From assembly GCF_000425645.1 (NCBI RefSeq), contig NZ_KE384430.1, forward strand, positions 310,001-374,000: 64,000 bases of DNA, given 5' to 3'. The notes under the pieces are model-generated. The model saw nothing but the letters and a program-made list of their open reading frames with translations. It ran no database searches and was not told the origin of the DNA. The position numbers and the translations under genes are program-made. This stretch comes from Gaetbulibacter saemankumensis DSM 17032 (GTDB lineage Bacteria > Bacteroidota > Bacteroidia > Flavobacteriales > Flavobacteriaceae). Positions 38,376 through 47,726 of this stretch are shown piece after piece. The first letter of the stretch is position 1; each line of letters opens with the position of its first letter.

Positions 38376-39659
38376 TTATTCCATTTCTCTTTGTCTCTTA
38401 CCTGCGTAAGCAATTGTTCCGTGCTCAGAAATATCAAGACCAGCAATCTCTTCAGCCTCTGTTACTCTTAAGCCACCACAACATTTCTTAATAATAGTAA
38501 GGAATATGTATGATAACACAATGGCCCAAACCGCATAAGCTACTACACCAATTGCCTGCGCAATTAATTGTGAAGCACCACCTCCATTAAATAATCCAAT
38601 ACCTGTATCACCATCTACACCCCAAAGACCTATCACTAAAGTTCCCCAAGCTCCGGCAACACCGTGTACTGAAATAGCTCCTACAGCATCATCAATTTTT
38701 AATGTTTTTTCAATGAACCCTATAGACAATACCACAAGAACACCACCTAATAATCCAGCTAACACAGCCCCACCTTCAGTCATGTTACCACAACCAGCAG
38801 TAATACTTACTAAACCGGCAAGTGCCCCGTTTAATGTCATTCCTAAATTTGGTTTACCATTTTTGATCCAAGTAAATAACAATCCACTTAAAGCTCCAGC
38901 AGCAGCAGCTAAGTTAGTTACTAAAACGACTTGAGATGCAGCAGTTGCATCGTCGCCACCCCATGCTAATTGAGAACCACCATTGAATCCGAACCATCCT
39001 AACCAAAGGATAAACACACCTAAAGTAGCATACATTTGGTTATGGCCGTGCATTTCAACTGGCTTACCGTTTAAGAATTTTCCAATTCTTGGTCCTACCA
39101 TCCAAGCAGCAACAAGTGCCGCCCATCCTCCTACAGAGTGTACAATAGAAGATCCGGCAAAATCGATAAATTCAGCAGGCATCCATTCAGCGTTTAACCA
39201 ACCACCATTCCATTCCCAACCACCAGCGATTGGATAAATAATAGCTGTTAAGATGATACTGAAGATCGCATACGTAGTATATTTTGTTCTACCAGCTATA
39301 GCTCCGGACACAATTGTTGCGGCAGTTGCAGCAAATACTGTTTGGAAAAATAAATCTGCAGCGCCTTGAGAGAAGATTAAACCTCCCCAGTGAAGAAATC
39401 CTCCTCCAGAAATATCCGCTCCATACATTAAAGAATACCCAATAAACCAGAAGGCTAAAGAACCTACGGCAATATCAAGAAAATTCTTCATTGCAATGTT
39501 TACTGCATTCTTAGAATCTGTCATACCTGACTCAACTAAGAAAAAACCTGCCTGCATAAAGAATACTAAGATACCTGAAATAAGCATCCATAACATCCCC
39601 ATATCACCTTCGATTGCAGCAGTGTCTTGAATTAAAAGTGGCACATTTAATAATGACAT
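38376..39659 (-). CDS. amt: ammonium transporter, 427-aa paralogue
   Basis: A second Amt-type ammonium channel. Its pore histidines lie in SSIVHSVGGWAALVAAW and ISVHGVAGAWGTLVIG, and the C-terminal PII-interaction tail in LRVTEAEEIAGLDISEHG. The N-terminus has an extra 20 or so residues before the first membrane segment (LLIQDTAAIEGDMGMLW), so the amino end is not an obvious signal peptide. A cysteine pair (KKCCGG) precedes the tail. It is bounded by a terminator downstream and a symmetric inverted repeat upstream, so it may be expressed on its own. Having two paralogues beside one PII suggests uptake at different ammonium levels, an inference only. Confidence 0.96.
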   Translation of the reverse strand: MSLLNVPLLIQDTAAIEGDMGMLWMLISGILVFFMQAGFFLVESGMTDSKNAVNIAMKNFLDIAVGSLAFWFIGYSLMYGADISGGGFLHWGGLIFSQGAADLFFQTVFAATAATIVSGAIAGRTKYTTYAIFSIILTAIIYPIAGGWEWNGGWLNAEWMPAEFIDFAGSSIVHSVGGWAALVAAWMVGPRIGKFLNGKPVEMHGHNQMYATLGVFILWLGWFGFNGGSQLAWGGDDATAASQVVLVTNLAAAAGALSGLLFTWIKNGKPNLGMTLNGALAGLVSITAGCGNMTEGGAVLAGLLGGVLVVLSIGFIEKTLKIDDAVGAISVHGVAGAWGTLVIGLWGVDGDTGIGLFNGGGASQLIAQAIGVVAYAVWAIVLSYIFLTIIKKCCGGLRVTEAEEIAGLDISEHGTIAYAGKRQREME

Positions 39660-39684
39660 AATAATATAGTTTTAAGGGTTAATT

Positions 39685-39732
39685 AAAGAGAATAAAGCCG
39701 TTGGTTAGTTTAATCCTTACTTTATTCTCTTT
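39685..39732 (-). other. perfect 13-bp inverted repeat between porin and amt
   Basis: AAAGAGAATAAAG (39685-39697) is exactly complementary to CTTTATTCTCTTT (39720-39732) around a 22-base loop. It lies 27 bases after the porin stop and 25 before the amt start. A run of T is short in the direction of transcription (TTTAATT), so it may be a partial terminator or a processing stem that sets porin versus amt expression. Confidence 0.5.
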
Positions 39733-39759
39733 AGAAAATTAAGTTTTAAAGTTTTATTC

Positions 39760-40761
39760 TTAGAAAGAATAGATAGCAGCAAGTGTAAAGGCTGCTAAAT
39801 TATCCGAAGCCATACCATCATTATCGATATATGGCATATCATTAGACCAAGAATCTAATCTTACCTCTGGCTTAATAATTAAGTTCTCAAGCGTATAACT
39901 TCCGGTTAAAGTAGCTGCAAATACACTTGGTAAATCATCAGCATCTTTATCATGGTATCCAAAATACTCTCCTCTTAGACCAAGGCTCCAAGAATCAGTA
40001 AAAGAGTATTGTGGGTATAAAGCAGCTCCATAAAATCCAGCACCGTCATTATCGTTATACGCACCATTGATTCCTAAGAAGAATGAATCTGCTAAATCAA
40101 AGCCACCTGTATAGTCTATCTCAAAACCTAGACCGTCATTCTCTCCACTATCATAATATAAGTTAAGAAATTGTCCATAGAAACCTACTTGAGCACCGAA
40201 TGCGTATTCACCCGTCATTGACACATTATTAGTATCCCATGGATTGGTTACAGCTAACATGATGCTCCAATCATCAGATAAAGCAAAGTCTGCTTTTAAT
40301 CCCATATGAGAGAAAGGCCCGTTTGAAAATAAATAAGAACAACTGTAGTTGAAATTAGCTGCCGGAGCGATAACTTCATAACCTAAAAAGGTATTCCATC
40401 TACCAAATGTTAAGGTAGTACTTTCAGATACGTTCCAGTAAACATATGCTTGATTCACAATCCCATCAATAATATCAGAATTAAATGTAGCACCTGCTCC
40501 TCTTGGTCCAGTTACAAGATCAAGTACAGCACCTACCTTATTACCTTCATAACTTGCTATAAGATTCCCCATACCTAATGCAAATCCTGATTGTTCCGCA
40601 AAAGCAGTACCGAAAGATACGCCTTCATTATCCGGAGCAGTTAGATAAGTTTGATAATAGGCATCTACACTACCTGATATTGATAACTTAGGTTTTTCAT
40701 CTTCCTGAGCAAATAATACCGATACCATAAGTAGCATTGAAAGGGTGATTAATTTTTTCAT
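39760..40761 (-). CDS. outer-membrane beta-barrel porin-like protein (OmpL-like/BBP2 type)
   Basis: A 333-residue exported protein with signal peptide MKKLITLSMLLMVSVLFAQ. It is full of alternating strand patterns with Gly and aromatic residues (AQVGFYGQFLNLYYDSG, FFLGINGAYNDNDGAGFYG) and ends in an aromatic (FTLAAIYSF), the outer-membrane insertion signal. It resembles the putative beta-barrel porin-2/OmpL-like family, seen in flavobacteria near ammonium transporter genes. It is first in the run porin, amt, glnB, amt, so passage of small nitrogen compounds is a reasonable guess. No specificity residue can be named. Confidence 0.8.
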   Translation of the reverse strand: MKKLITLSMLLMVSVLFAQEDEKPKLSISGSVDAYYQTYLTAPDNEGVSFGTAFAEQSGFALGMGNLIASYEGNKVGAVLDLVTGPRGAGATFNSDIIDGIVNQAYVYWNVSESTTLTFGRWNTFLGYEVIAPAANFNYSCSYLFSNGPFSHMGLKADFALSDDWSIMLAVTNPWDTNNVSMTGEYAFGAQVGFYGQFLNLYYDSGENDGLGFEIDYTGGFDLADSFFLGINGAYNDNDGAGFYGAALYPQYSFTDSWSLGLRGEYFGYHDKDADDLPSVFAATLTGSYTLENLIIKPEVRLDSWSNDMPYIDNDGMASDNLAAFTLAAIYSF

Positions 40762-40836
40762 AATGTTAATTTTTAAGTTAATTTATTGGTTAATTTTTCC
40801 TTAAGAATGGAGTAAATCTATATCAAAAAGATTTAA

Positions 40837-40856
40837 ACCCCATATTTTTAAGGGGT
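40837..40856. promoter_or_regulatory. inverted repeat 1, ACCCC-N10-GGGGT
   Basis: ACCCC at 40837-40841 and GGGGT at 40852-40856 in otherwise AT-only DNA. The centre is about 52 bp from the centre of the second copy, near five helical turns, as expected for two sites bound on one face. Confidence 0.45.
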
Positions 40857-40887
40857 CAATAACTCACTTTTATCAAAATTCTAATTT

Positions 40888-40910
40888 TAACCCCTTTTTT
40901 TTAGGGGTTA
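40888..40910. promoter_or_regulatory. inverted repeat 2, TAACCCC-N9-GGGGTTA
   Basis: Seven-base perfect arms at 40888-40894 and 40904-40910 around a T-rich spacer. It is the better of the two copies. It could also fold as an RNA stem, but no T-run follows the second arm on either strand. Confidence 0.45.
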
Positions 40911-41221
40911 CATTAAAATAATTTGATTTTTTGTGTTTTCAACAAACAAATTCTTTGAATAATCGTCAACATTTACCCTTTTTAAATAACATTATTTCTA
41001 TTTCTACTAAAATTCATTAGCATTAATTCACTAATCTTCATTTAACACTCATTTTTACGCATTGAATATTTATTAAAAATCCCCATATTTATTGACAGAT
41101 AATTATTTTTATATTAACTTATATCATAAAATCGGAATAATTATTTAGCGGTTATTTTTATTTAAAATCTATACATATATTCGCTAATTAAGTGACATTT
41201 TAAATCCAAATATTGTTGATT

Positions 41222-44200
41222 ATGCTGAAGAAACAAGGAATGTATTTACCTGAATATGAGCACGCAAACTGCGGAGCTGGTTTCATTTGTAATCTTAAAG
41301 GTGAGAAGACAAATCAAATCATTCACGATGCGTTAGAGATTCTTGTAAAGTTAGAACATCGAGGCGGTGTTAGTGCCGACGGAAAAACAGGAGATGGTGC
41401 CGGTTTACTAATAGATATTCCACACGATTATTTTAAACGCGTTTGTAGTTTTTCTATTCCAGAACCGAGAGACTATGCCGTTGGGATGATATTTTTACCA
41501 AAAAACAAAAATCAATATACATTTTGTAAAAACACCTTTGAAAGGGAAATAAAAGCACAAGGGCTTACTATTTTAGGGTGGAGAGAAGTTCCTGTTGATT
41601 CATCACAATTAGGGGAAATTGCTTTAGCTTCCGAACCTAAAATTGAACAAATTTTTATTGGAAAATCTGAAGATATTTCAGAAACAGATTTCAAGGCGAA
41701 ACTTTATGCCGCTCGTAAAATAACAGAACATGAAATTCGTACTTCTAAAATTTCTGAAAGTGACTATTTCTACGTTACAAGTTTATCAACCACAACATTA
41801 ATATATAAGGGTATTATTATGCCCGAGGACATTGGACCTTACTATACCGACTTACAACAAATCGATTTAGTAACACGTCTAGCATTGGTGCACCAACGTT
41901 TCTCAACCAACACCATGCCTACTTGGGAATTAGCTCAACCATTCCGTTTTATGTGTCAGAATGGCGAGATCAACACCTTGAGAGGTAATGTAAGTCGTAT
42001 GCGTGTACGTGAAGAAATCATGAAAAGTGATGTTTTCGGACCACAAATTGATAAACTATTCCCAATAATTCTTCCTGGCAAGTCGGACTCAGCATCTATG
42101 GACATGGTGGTTGAATTATTAACACACACTGGCCGTTCATTGCCTGAAATAATGATGATGATGATTCCTGAAGCCTGGGAAAAACACAAAACCATGTCTG
42201 AAGACAGAAAGGCTTTTTACGAGTATAACGCTTGTATTATGGAGCCTTGGGATGGACCTGCATCGGTTCCATTTACCGATGGTGATTACATTGGAGCTTT
42301 ATTGGACAGAAACGGACTAAGACCTTCTAGATATACCGTTACAAAAAGTGGTAAACTTATTATGTCTTCAGAAATTGGGGTTGTAGACATAGCTCCTGAA
42401 GATATTGAAAGCCATGGTAGACTGGAGCCGGGTAAAATGTTCTTGGTAGACATGAACGAAGGTCGCATTATAAAAGATGAAGAAATAAAAGATAAAATTG
42501 TTTCTGAACGCCCTTATAAAGCCTGGTTAGATAAAACAAGATTGCATCTTAAAGACGTACCTTACACTAACGAAACTTGTCCGATAGAAACAATCGACAT
42601 TAAAACAAGACAGCGCCTATTTAACTATACTTTCGAAGATATACAAGAGGTTATAACCCCCATGGCCGTAGCTGGTAAGGAAGCTTTAGGCTCCATGGGT
42701 ATCGATACTCCTTTAGCTGTTTTATCAGACAGACCTCAGCTAATTTCAAATTACTTCAAGCAATTATTTGCGCAGGTTACGAATCCTCCATTGGATGGAA
42801 TTCGTGAAGAAATAGTTACTGACATCAGCCTTAATTTAGGTAAAGACCGTAACATATTCAGTATCACCGAAAGACAATGTAGAAAATTACGTATTCAAAA
42901 CCCAGTAATTTCAAATGCGGATTTAGAAAAAATAAGAACCATTTCTATTGAAGGATTCAAAGCTGAAACTATCCAAATGTTATACCCTAAAAAACAGGGA
43001 TTAAATGGTATAGAGGAAGCTCTTGAAGACATTATTACACAAGTTGAAAAAGCATTAGATAGAAAAACAAACATTATCATTCTTTCTGATAGAGGCGTCA
43101 ACCAAGACTTCGCTCCTATACCTGCTTTATTAGCTTGTTCCTATGTTAACCACCAATTAAACCGCTTACGTAAACGTTCTTACTTCGATATCATAATCGA
43201 ATCTGCAGAGCCACGTGAACCACATCATTTTGCGACCTTATTCGGTTATGGCGCCAGTGCAATTAACCCTTATATGGTTAATGAAATTATACGTATGCAG
43301 GTAAAAGAAGGATTTATTGAAAATCTTAACGAAGACAAAGCTGTTGAAAACTTCAATAAAGCCATTGGCAAAGGAATACTAAAAATCATGAATAAAATTG
43401 GAATCTCAACGTTACATTCGTACCGAGGTTCTCAAATTTTTGAAATCGTTGGTTTCAACTCCCAATTTGTTGAAAAATACTTCCCATATACCGCTTCTAG
43501 AATCGAAGGTATTGGGTTATACGAGATAGAACGAGAAATTAACGAACGCTACAAGCAAGCGTATCCAGATAATAAAATTGATAAAAAATTAGGTTTAAAT
43601 ATAGGTGGCGACTACCGTTGGAGACGTAATGGAGAGCGTCATATGTTTAACCCAACTACCGTGGCTAAATTACAGCAAGCTGTACGTTTAAGCGACCAAA
43701 AAAGTTACGATGTTTATGCAAAAGCAATAAACGAACAGTCTGAAAACTTAATGACCATCCGTGGTTTATTTGAATTTGATAATTTAGACCCGATTCCAAT
43801 TGAAGAAGTAGAGCCTTGGACAGAAATCGTAAAACGCTTTAAAACGGGCGCTATGTCTTACGGATCGATTTCCAGAGAAGCTCACGAAAACTTAGCCATT
43901 GCGATGAACCGTATTGGAGGTAAATCGAATTCTGGTGAAGGTGGAGAGGACAGAAAACGATTCCATCCAGATGTAAATGGAGACAGTCGTAATTCCGCTA
44001 TCAAACAAGTGGCTTCTGGTCGTTTTGGTGTAACCTCACATTACTTAACCAACGCTAAAGAAATTCAAATTAAAATGGCACAAGGTGCGAAACCTGGTGA
44101 AGGTGGACAGTTACCTGGAGAAAAAGTATTACCATGGATTGCAGCCGCACGTAATTCAACACCTTTTGTTGGATTGATTTCGCCACCACCACATCACGAT

Positions 44201-45736
44201 ATTTACTCGATTGAAGATTTAGCGCAGCTAATTTACGATTTGAAAAATGCGAACCGAGAAGCTCGTATTAATGTAAAATTAGTATCAGAAGTTGGTGTTG
44301 GCACCATCGCTGCCGGTGTTGCTAAGGCTAAAGCCGATGTTGTTTTAATTTCTGGTTACGATGGGGGTACTGGAGCATCGCCTCTAACATCACTTAAACA
44401 TGCTGGTCTTCCTTGGGAGCTTGGTTTATCAGAAGCACAACAAACATTGGTACTAAATGACTTAAGAAGTCGTATTGTGGTAGAATGTGACGGACAATTA
44501 AAAACAGGACGTGATGTTGCTATCGCTGCTTTATTAGGTGCTGAGGAATTCGGGTTTGCAACCGCGCCTTTAGTTGCCTCAGGATGTATCATGATGCGTA
44601 AATGTCATCTAAATACTTGTCCAGTTGGTATTGCCACTCAAGACAAAGAGTTGCGTAAAAACTTTAAGGGTACCCCAGAGCACGTTATTAATTTCTTCTA
44701 CTATGTAGCGGAAGAATTAAGAAGCATTATGGCGCAATTAGGATTCAGAACTTTAGCTGAAATGGTTGGTCAAACGCATAAAATTAATGCGAATAAAGCC
44801 ATTAAACATTACAAAGCGCGTGGTTTAGATTTATCAGCTATCTTACATCGTCCAGCATCTTATAACAAAATGACGGTAAGAAATACCGAAAAACAAGATC
44901 ATAACTTAGATAGTGTTTTAGATTTTACCATCTTGAAAGACTCACACAGAGCTTTATATAGAAAAGAAAAAATGGATTTAGCTTACCCGATTCATAATAC
45001 AGATCGTACGGTAGGAGCCATAGTAAGTAATGAAATTTCTAAGATTTACGGCCACCTAGGTTTACCTGAAGACACCTTAAATATTAATTTCACAGGATCG
45101 GCAGGACAAAGTTTTGGAGCCTTCGGTGCACATGGATTAACATTCAAGTTAGAAGGCAATACCAACGATTATTTAGGTAAAGGACTATCTGGCGCTAAAC
45201 TTATCGTGAAAAAACCTGTAAAAGCCGATTTTATTGCTGAAAACAACATCATAGTTGGTAACGTTTGTTTATTCGGTGCCGTAGAAGGAGAAGCCTATAT
45301 AAACGGTATTGCCGGTGAACGTTTCGCAGTGCGTAATTCAGGAGCAACAGCCGTAGTAGAAGGCGTAGGAGACCACTGTTGTGAATATATGACGGGTGGA
45401 CGCATTGTGGTTCTTGGCAGAACAGGCAGAAACTTTGCCGCTGGTATGAGCGGTGGAATTGCTTATGTTTATGACCCAGAAAATAAATTTACTAATGGTT
45501 TATGCAACACTGAAACCATAGAGTTTGAAGACATGTCTACTCAAGATCAGGAAGAATTAAAATCTTACATCGAGAAACATATACTATACACAGATAGTTC
45601 TCGAGGAAAAGCACTACTTGAAGACTGGGAAAACAGCTTAAGTAATTTTGTAAAAGTGATGCCAACAGAATACAAGCGCGCTTTAAAAAGATTAGAGACT
45701 GAAGAACAAATGGTAGAAGAATTAGAAATAGCATAG
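41222..45736 (+). CDS. gltB: glutamate synthase, large (alpha) subunit
   Basis: The large subunit of GOGAT, which transfers the glutamine amide to 2-oxoglutarate. The frame opens at a TTG (41213), but the ATG at 41222 gives [21 protein letters not shown], a 1504-residue precursor. The glutaminase nucleophile is the Cys in ANCGAGF, exposed after propeptide removal. The glutaminase domain is about 17-400. The central and FMN-binding TIM barrel includes [25 protein letters not shown] and [14 protein letters not shown]. The 3Fe-4S ligands are in [15 protein letters not shown]. The GXGXG beta-helix domain occupies the C-terminal end. gltD begins 4 bp later. Confidence 0.97.
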   Translation: MLKKQGMYLPEYEHANCGAGFICNLKGEKTNQIIHDALEILVKLEHRGGVSADGKTGDGAGLLIDIPHDYFKRVCSFSIPEPRDYAVGMIFLPKNKNQYTFCKNTFEREIKAQGLTILGWREVPVDSSQLGEIALASEPKIEQIFIGKSEDISETDFKAKLYAARKITEHEIRTSKISESDYFYVTSLSTTTLIYKGIIMPEDIGPYYTDLQQIDLVTRLALVHQRFSTNTMPTWELAQPFRFMCQNGEINTLRGNVSRMRVREEIMKSDVFGPQIDKLFPIILPGKSDSASMDMVVELLTHTGRSLPEIMMMMIPEAWEKHKTMSEDRKAFYEYNACIMEPWDGPASVPFTDGDYIGALLDRNGLRPSRYTVTKSGKLIMSSEIGVVDIAPEDIESHGRLEPGKMFLVDMNEGRIIKDEEIKDKIVSERPYKAWLDKTRLHLKDVPYTNETCPIETIDIKTRQRLFNYTFEDIQEVITPMAVAGKEALGSMGIDTPLAVLSDRPQLISNYFKQLFAQVTNPPLDGIREEIVTDISLNLGKDRNIFSITERQCRKLRIQNPVISNADLEKIRTISIEGFKAETIQMLYPKKQGLNGIEEALEDIITQVEKALDRKTNIIILSDRGVNQDFAPIPALLACSYVNHQLNRLRKRSYFDIIIESAEPREPHHFATLFGYGASAINPYMVNEIIRMQVKEGFIENLNEDKAVENFNKAIGKGILKIMNKIGISTLHSYRGSQIFEIVGFNSQFVEKYFPYTASRIEGIGLYEIEREINERYKQAYPDNKIDKKLGLNIGGDYRWRRNGERHMFNPTTVAKLQQAVRLSDQKSYDVYAKAINEQSENLMTIRGLFEFDNLDPIPIEEVEPWTEIVKRFKTGAMSYGSISREAHENLAIAMNRIGGKSNSGEGGEDRKRFHPDVNGDSRNSAIKQVASGRFGVTSHYLTNAKEIQIKMAQGAKPGEGGQLPGEKVLPWIAAARNSTPFVGLISPPPHHDIYSIEDLAQLIYDLKNANREARINVKLVSEVGVGTIAAGVAKAKADVVLISGYDGGTGASPLTSLKHAGLPWELGLSEAQQTLVLNDLRSRIVVECDGQLKTGRDVAIAALLGAEEFGFATAPLVASGCIMMRKCHLNTCPVGIATQDKELRKNFKGTPEHVINFFYYVAEELRSIMAQLGFRTLAEMVGQTHKINANKAIKHYKARGLDLSAILHRPASYNKMTVRNTEKQDHNLDSVLDFTILKDSHRALYRKEKMDLAYPIHNTDRTVGAIVSNEISKIYGHLGLPEDTLNINFTGSAGQSFGAFGAHGLTFKLEGNTNDYLGKGLSGAKLIVKKPVKADFIAENNIIVGNVCLFGAVEGEAYINGIAGERFAVRNSGATAVVEGVGDHCCEYMTGGRIVVLGRTGRNFAAGMSGGIAYVYDPENKFTNGLCNTETIEFEDMSTQDQEELKSYIEKHILYTDSSRGKALLEDWENSLSNFVKVMPTEYKRALKRLETEEQMVEELEIA

Positions 45737-45740
45737 TGTC

Positions 45741-47204
45741 ATGGGAAAAGTAACAGGATTTAAAGAATTTGAAAGACAAGATGAAACGTACACACCTGTA
45801 AAAGACCGTGTACAACATTATAAAGAGTTTACAGTTCCATTAAGTGAAGCTGAAATAACAAAACAAGGATCGCGTTGTATGGATTGTGGAATCCCTTTTT
45901 GCCATAGTGGTTGTCCACTAGGTAATTTAATTCCAGATTTCAACCATATGGTCCATCAAGGTGAGTGGCAAAAAGCCTCATGGTTATTACATTCCACGAA
46001 TAACTTCCCTGAATTTACAGGACGCTTATGCCCTGCTCCGTGTGAAAAATCATGTGTATTAGGTATTATTGAAGATCCCGTATCAATAGAAAATATTGAA
46101 AAAAACATTGTAGAGCGTGCTTTTCAAGAAGGATGGATTAAACCTCAACCTCCAAAAACACGCACCGGTAAGACAGTGGCAGTTGTAGGTTCTGGCCCTG
46201 CTGGTTTAGCAGCAGCTCAACAATTAAACCGTGCCGGACACACAGTAACCGTTTTCGAACGTGATGATGAAATCGGAGGTTTATTGCGTTACGGTATTCC
46301 AAATTTCAAACTGGAAAAAGAAATTATCGATCGTCGCTTAGCAATCTTGAAAGCCGAAGGTATCGTATTTAAGACCGACGTAAATGTTGGTGTTAATTAT
46401 GATGTCGAAGAATTAAAAACATTCGATTCTATTGTTCTATGTGGTGGTGCAACGGAAAGACGTAGTTTACCTACTCCTGGTATTGATGCTGATGGTGTTG
46501 TTCAGGCTATGGACTTCCTAACTCAGCAAACTAAGGTACTTTTTGGTAAGGAAGTAAAAGACCAAGTTATGGCTACTGGCAAAGATGTTATCGTTATTGG
46601 TGGTGGTGATACTGGTTCCGACTGTATAGGCACTTCTAATCGTCATGGTGCTAAATCGGTTACTAATTTCGAAATTATGCCAAAACCACCGGGACACCGT
46701 TCCCCACAAACACCATGGCCATTCTGGCCATTACAATTAAAAACATCGTCATCACATGAAGAAGGTGTTGAACGTAATTGGCTTATTAATACCAAAGAAT
46801 TTGTTACTGACGACAACAATAAATTAATTGCTTTGAAAACAGTAAATGTTGAATGGAAAATGGTTCCAGGTGAGCGTCCACAATTAATTGAAGTACCAGG
46901 AACGGAAAAAACATGGCCTTGTGATTTAGCTTTATTAGCACTTGGATTTACAGGACCTGAAAGTACTTTAGCCGATAAATTAGGTATTGAAAAAGATACC
47001 CGCTCTAATTACAAAGCAGAGTATGGAAAATATCAAACAAACACACCGAACATCTTTACGGCCGGAGATATGCGCCGTGGACAATCATTAATTGTTTGGG
47101 CTATTTCAGAAGGCAGAGAAGCTGCCAGACAGGTAGACATCTATTTAATGGGTAAATCAAACCTACCAACAAAAGACATGTCTGGAGACTTAGTTGCTAT
47201 GTAA
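45741..47204 (+). CDS. gltD: glutamate synthase, small (beta) subunit
   Basis: The NADPH-dependent FAD subunit that passes electrons to GltB. At 487 residues, the N-terminal region carries the cysteine clusters CMDCGIPFCHSGCPLGN and LCPAPCEKSCVLG for two [4Fe-4S] centres. The FAD fold follows (VAVVGSGPAGLAAAQQLNRAG, then VFERDDEIGGLLRYGIP), and the NADPH fold is VIVIGGGDTGSDCIG. FTAGDMRRGQSLIVWAISEG closes the FAD site. It is coupled to gltB by a 4-base gap and ended by a strong terminator. Together with Amt and PII this makes one nitrogen-assimilation neighbourhood. Glutamine synthetase is not in the window. Confidence 0.97.
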   Translation: MGKVTGFKEFERQDETYTPVKDRVQHYKEFTVPLSEAEITKQGSRCMDCGIPFCHSGCPLGNLIPDFNHMVHQGEWQKASWLLHSTNNFPEFTGRLCPAPCEKSCVLGIIEDPVSIENIEKNIVERAFQEGWIKPQPPKTRTGKTVAVVGSGPAGLAAAQQLNRAGHTVTVFERDDEIGGLLRYGIPNFKLEKEIIDRRLAILKAEGIVFKTDVNVGVNYDVEELKTFDSIVLCGGATERRSLPTPGIDADGVVQAMDFLTQQTKVLFGKEVKDQVMATGKDVIVIGGGDTGSDCIGTSNRHGAKSVTNFEIMPKPPGHRSPQTPWPFWPLQLKTSSSHEEGVERNWLINTKEFVTDDNNKLIALKTVNVEWKMVPGERPQLIEVPGTEKTWPCDLALLALGFTGPESTLADKLGIEKDTRSNYKAEYGKYQTNTPNIFTAGDMRRGQSLIVWAISEGREAARQVDIYLMGKSNLPTKDMSGDLVAM

Positions 47205-47225
47205 TTATAACCAATATAAATATGT

Positions 47226-47270
47226 ACACGTCGCTCTAATTTTTATTAATTATTGCGACGTGTTTTTTTT
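47226..47270 (+). terminator. intrinsic terminator after gltD
   Basis: ACACGTCGC pairs with GCGACGTGT around a 20-base loop, followed by T7. It starts 22 bases after the stop. Confidence 0.88.
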
Positions 47271-47349
47271 AATCTATTTTTTTTAGATTATATTTAGCAT
47301 CATTAATTATTATTTATTTAAATACGACGACACTTTAACAAACTAACAA

Positions 47350-47649
47350 ATGATTAAACAGTCAATCGCAATATTCTTTACAGCACTGTTTATGGCACAA
47401 ATCTCTGCGCCATCGGTTATTATTGCTCTTGATGACACATTTGACACTTCAGTATTCTATTCTTTTTCTGAAGAAGAAGAAAACGGAAAAAGTAAAAATC
47501 TTATATCGCCGTTTTCATTAATAAACCATGATTCCCTAACAAGCTTCTCTTTTCGTAAATATGAGGTTTTCAGATACATGTATGGGATATACCCAAAACC
47601 TCATCTTAATTTAATTTCACCTCCACCCGACCAAAACATATATTCTTAG
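47350..47649 (+). CDS. small exported protein of unknown function
   Basis: A 99-residue product with a signal-peptide-like start (MIKQSIAIFFTALFMAQ, ISAPSVIIA) and an acidic middle (SFSEEEENGKSKN). The C-terminal tail is rich in Tyr and Pro (YMYGIYPKPHLNLISPPPD). I recognise no family. It sits 77 bp upstream of the first SulP gene on the same strand, after a terminator. It is probably the first gene of that unit, so a link to anion transport is possible but unproven. Composition and signal peptide make it more than a chance frame. Confidence 0.6.
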   Translation: MIKQSIAIFFTALFMAQISAPSVIIALDDTFDTSVFYSFSEEEENGKSKNLISPFSLINHDSLTSFSFRKYEVFRYMYGIYPKPHLNLISPPPDQNIYS

Positions 47650-47690
47650 TTTCTAAACTTTTTAAGTCATTAATTTATTATTAATCAATA

Positions 47691-47711
47691 CATCTTGGTT
47701 TACCTAAGATG
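47691..47711 (+). other. hairpin just before the SulP start
   Basis: CATCTTGG pairs with CC-T-AAGATG around TTTA. One alternative start ATG (47709) lies inside the second arm. It may affect translation initiation of the SulP gene. Confidence 0.3.
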
Positions 47712-47726
47712 ACAAACTTATTATAT

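Larger units (their letters stand above)
40762..41221. promoter_or_regulatory. divergent control region between porin/amt and gltB
   Basis: A 460-bp gene-free stretch, very AT-rich. It holds the two ACCCC-N9/10-GGGGT inverted repeats listed separately, and a half-site-like TCCCCATATT around 41080. No exact TAnnTTTG box or open frame of note was found. It must contain the promoters for the porin and gltB. Confidence 0.5.
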
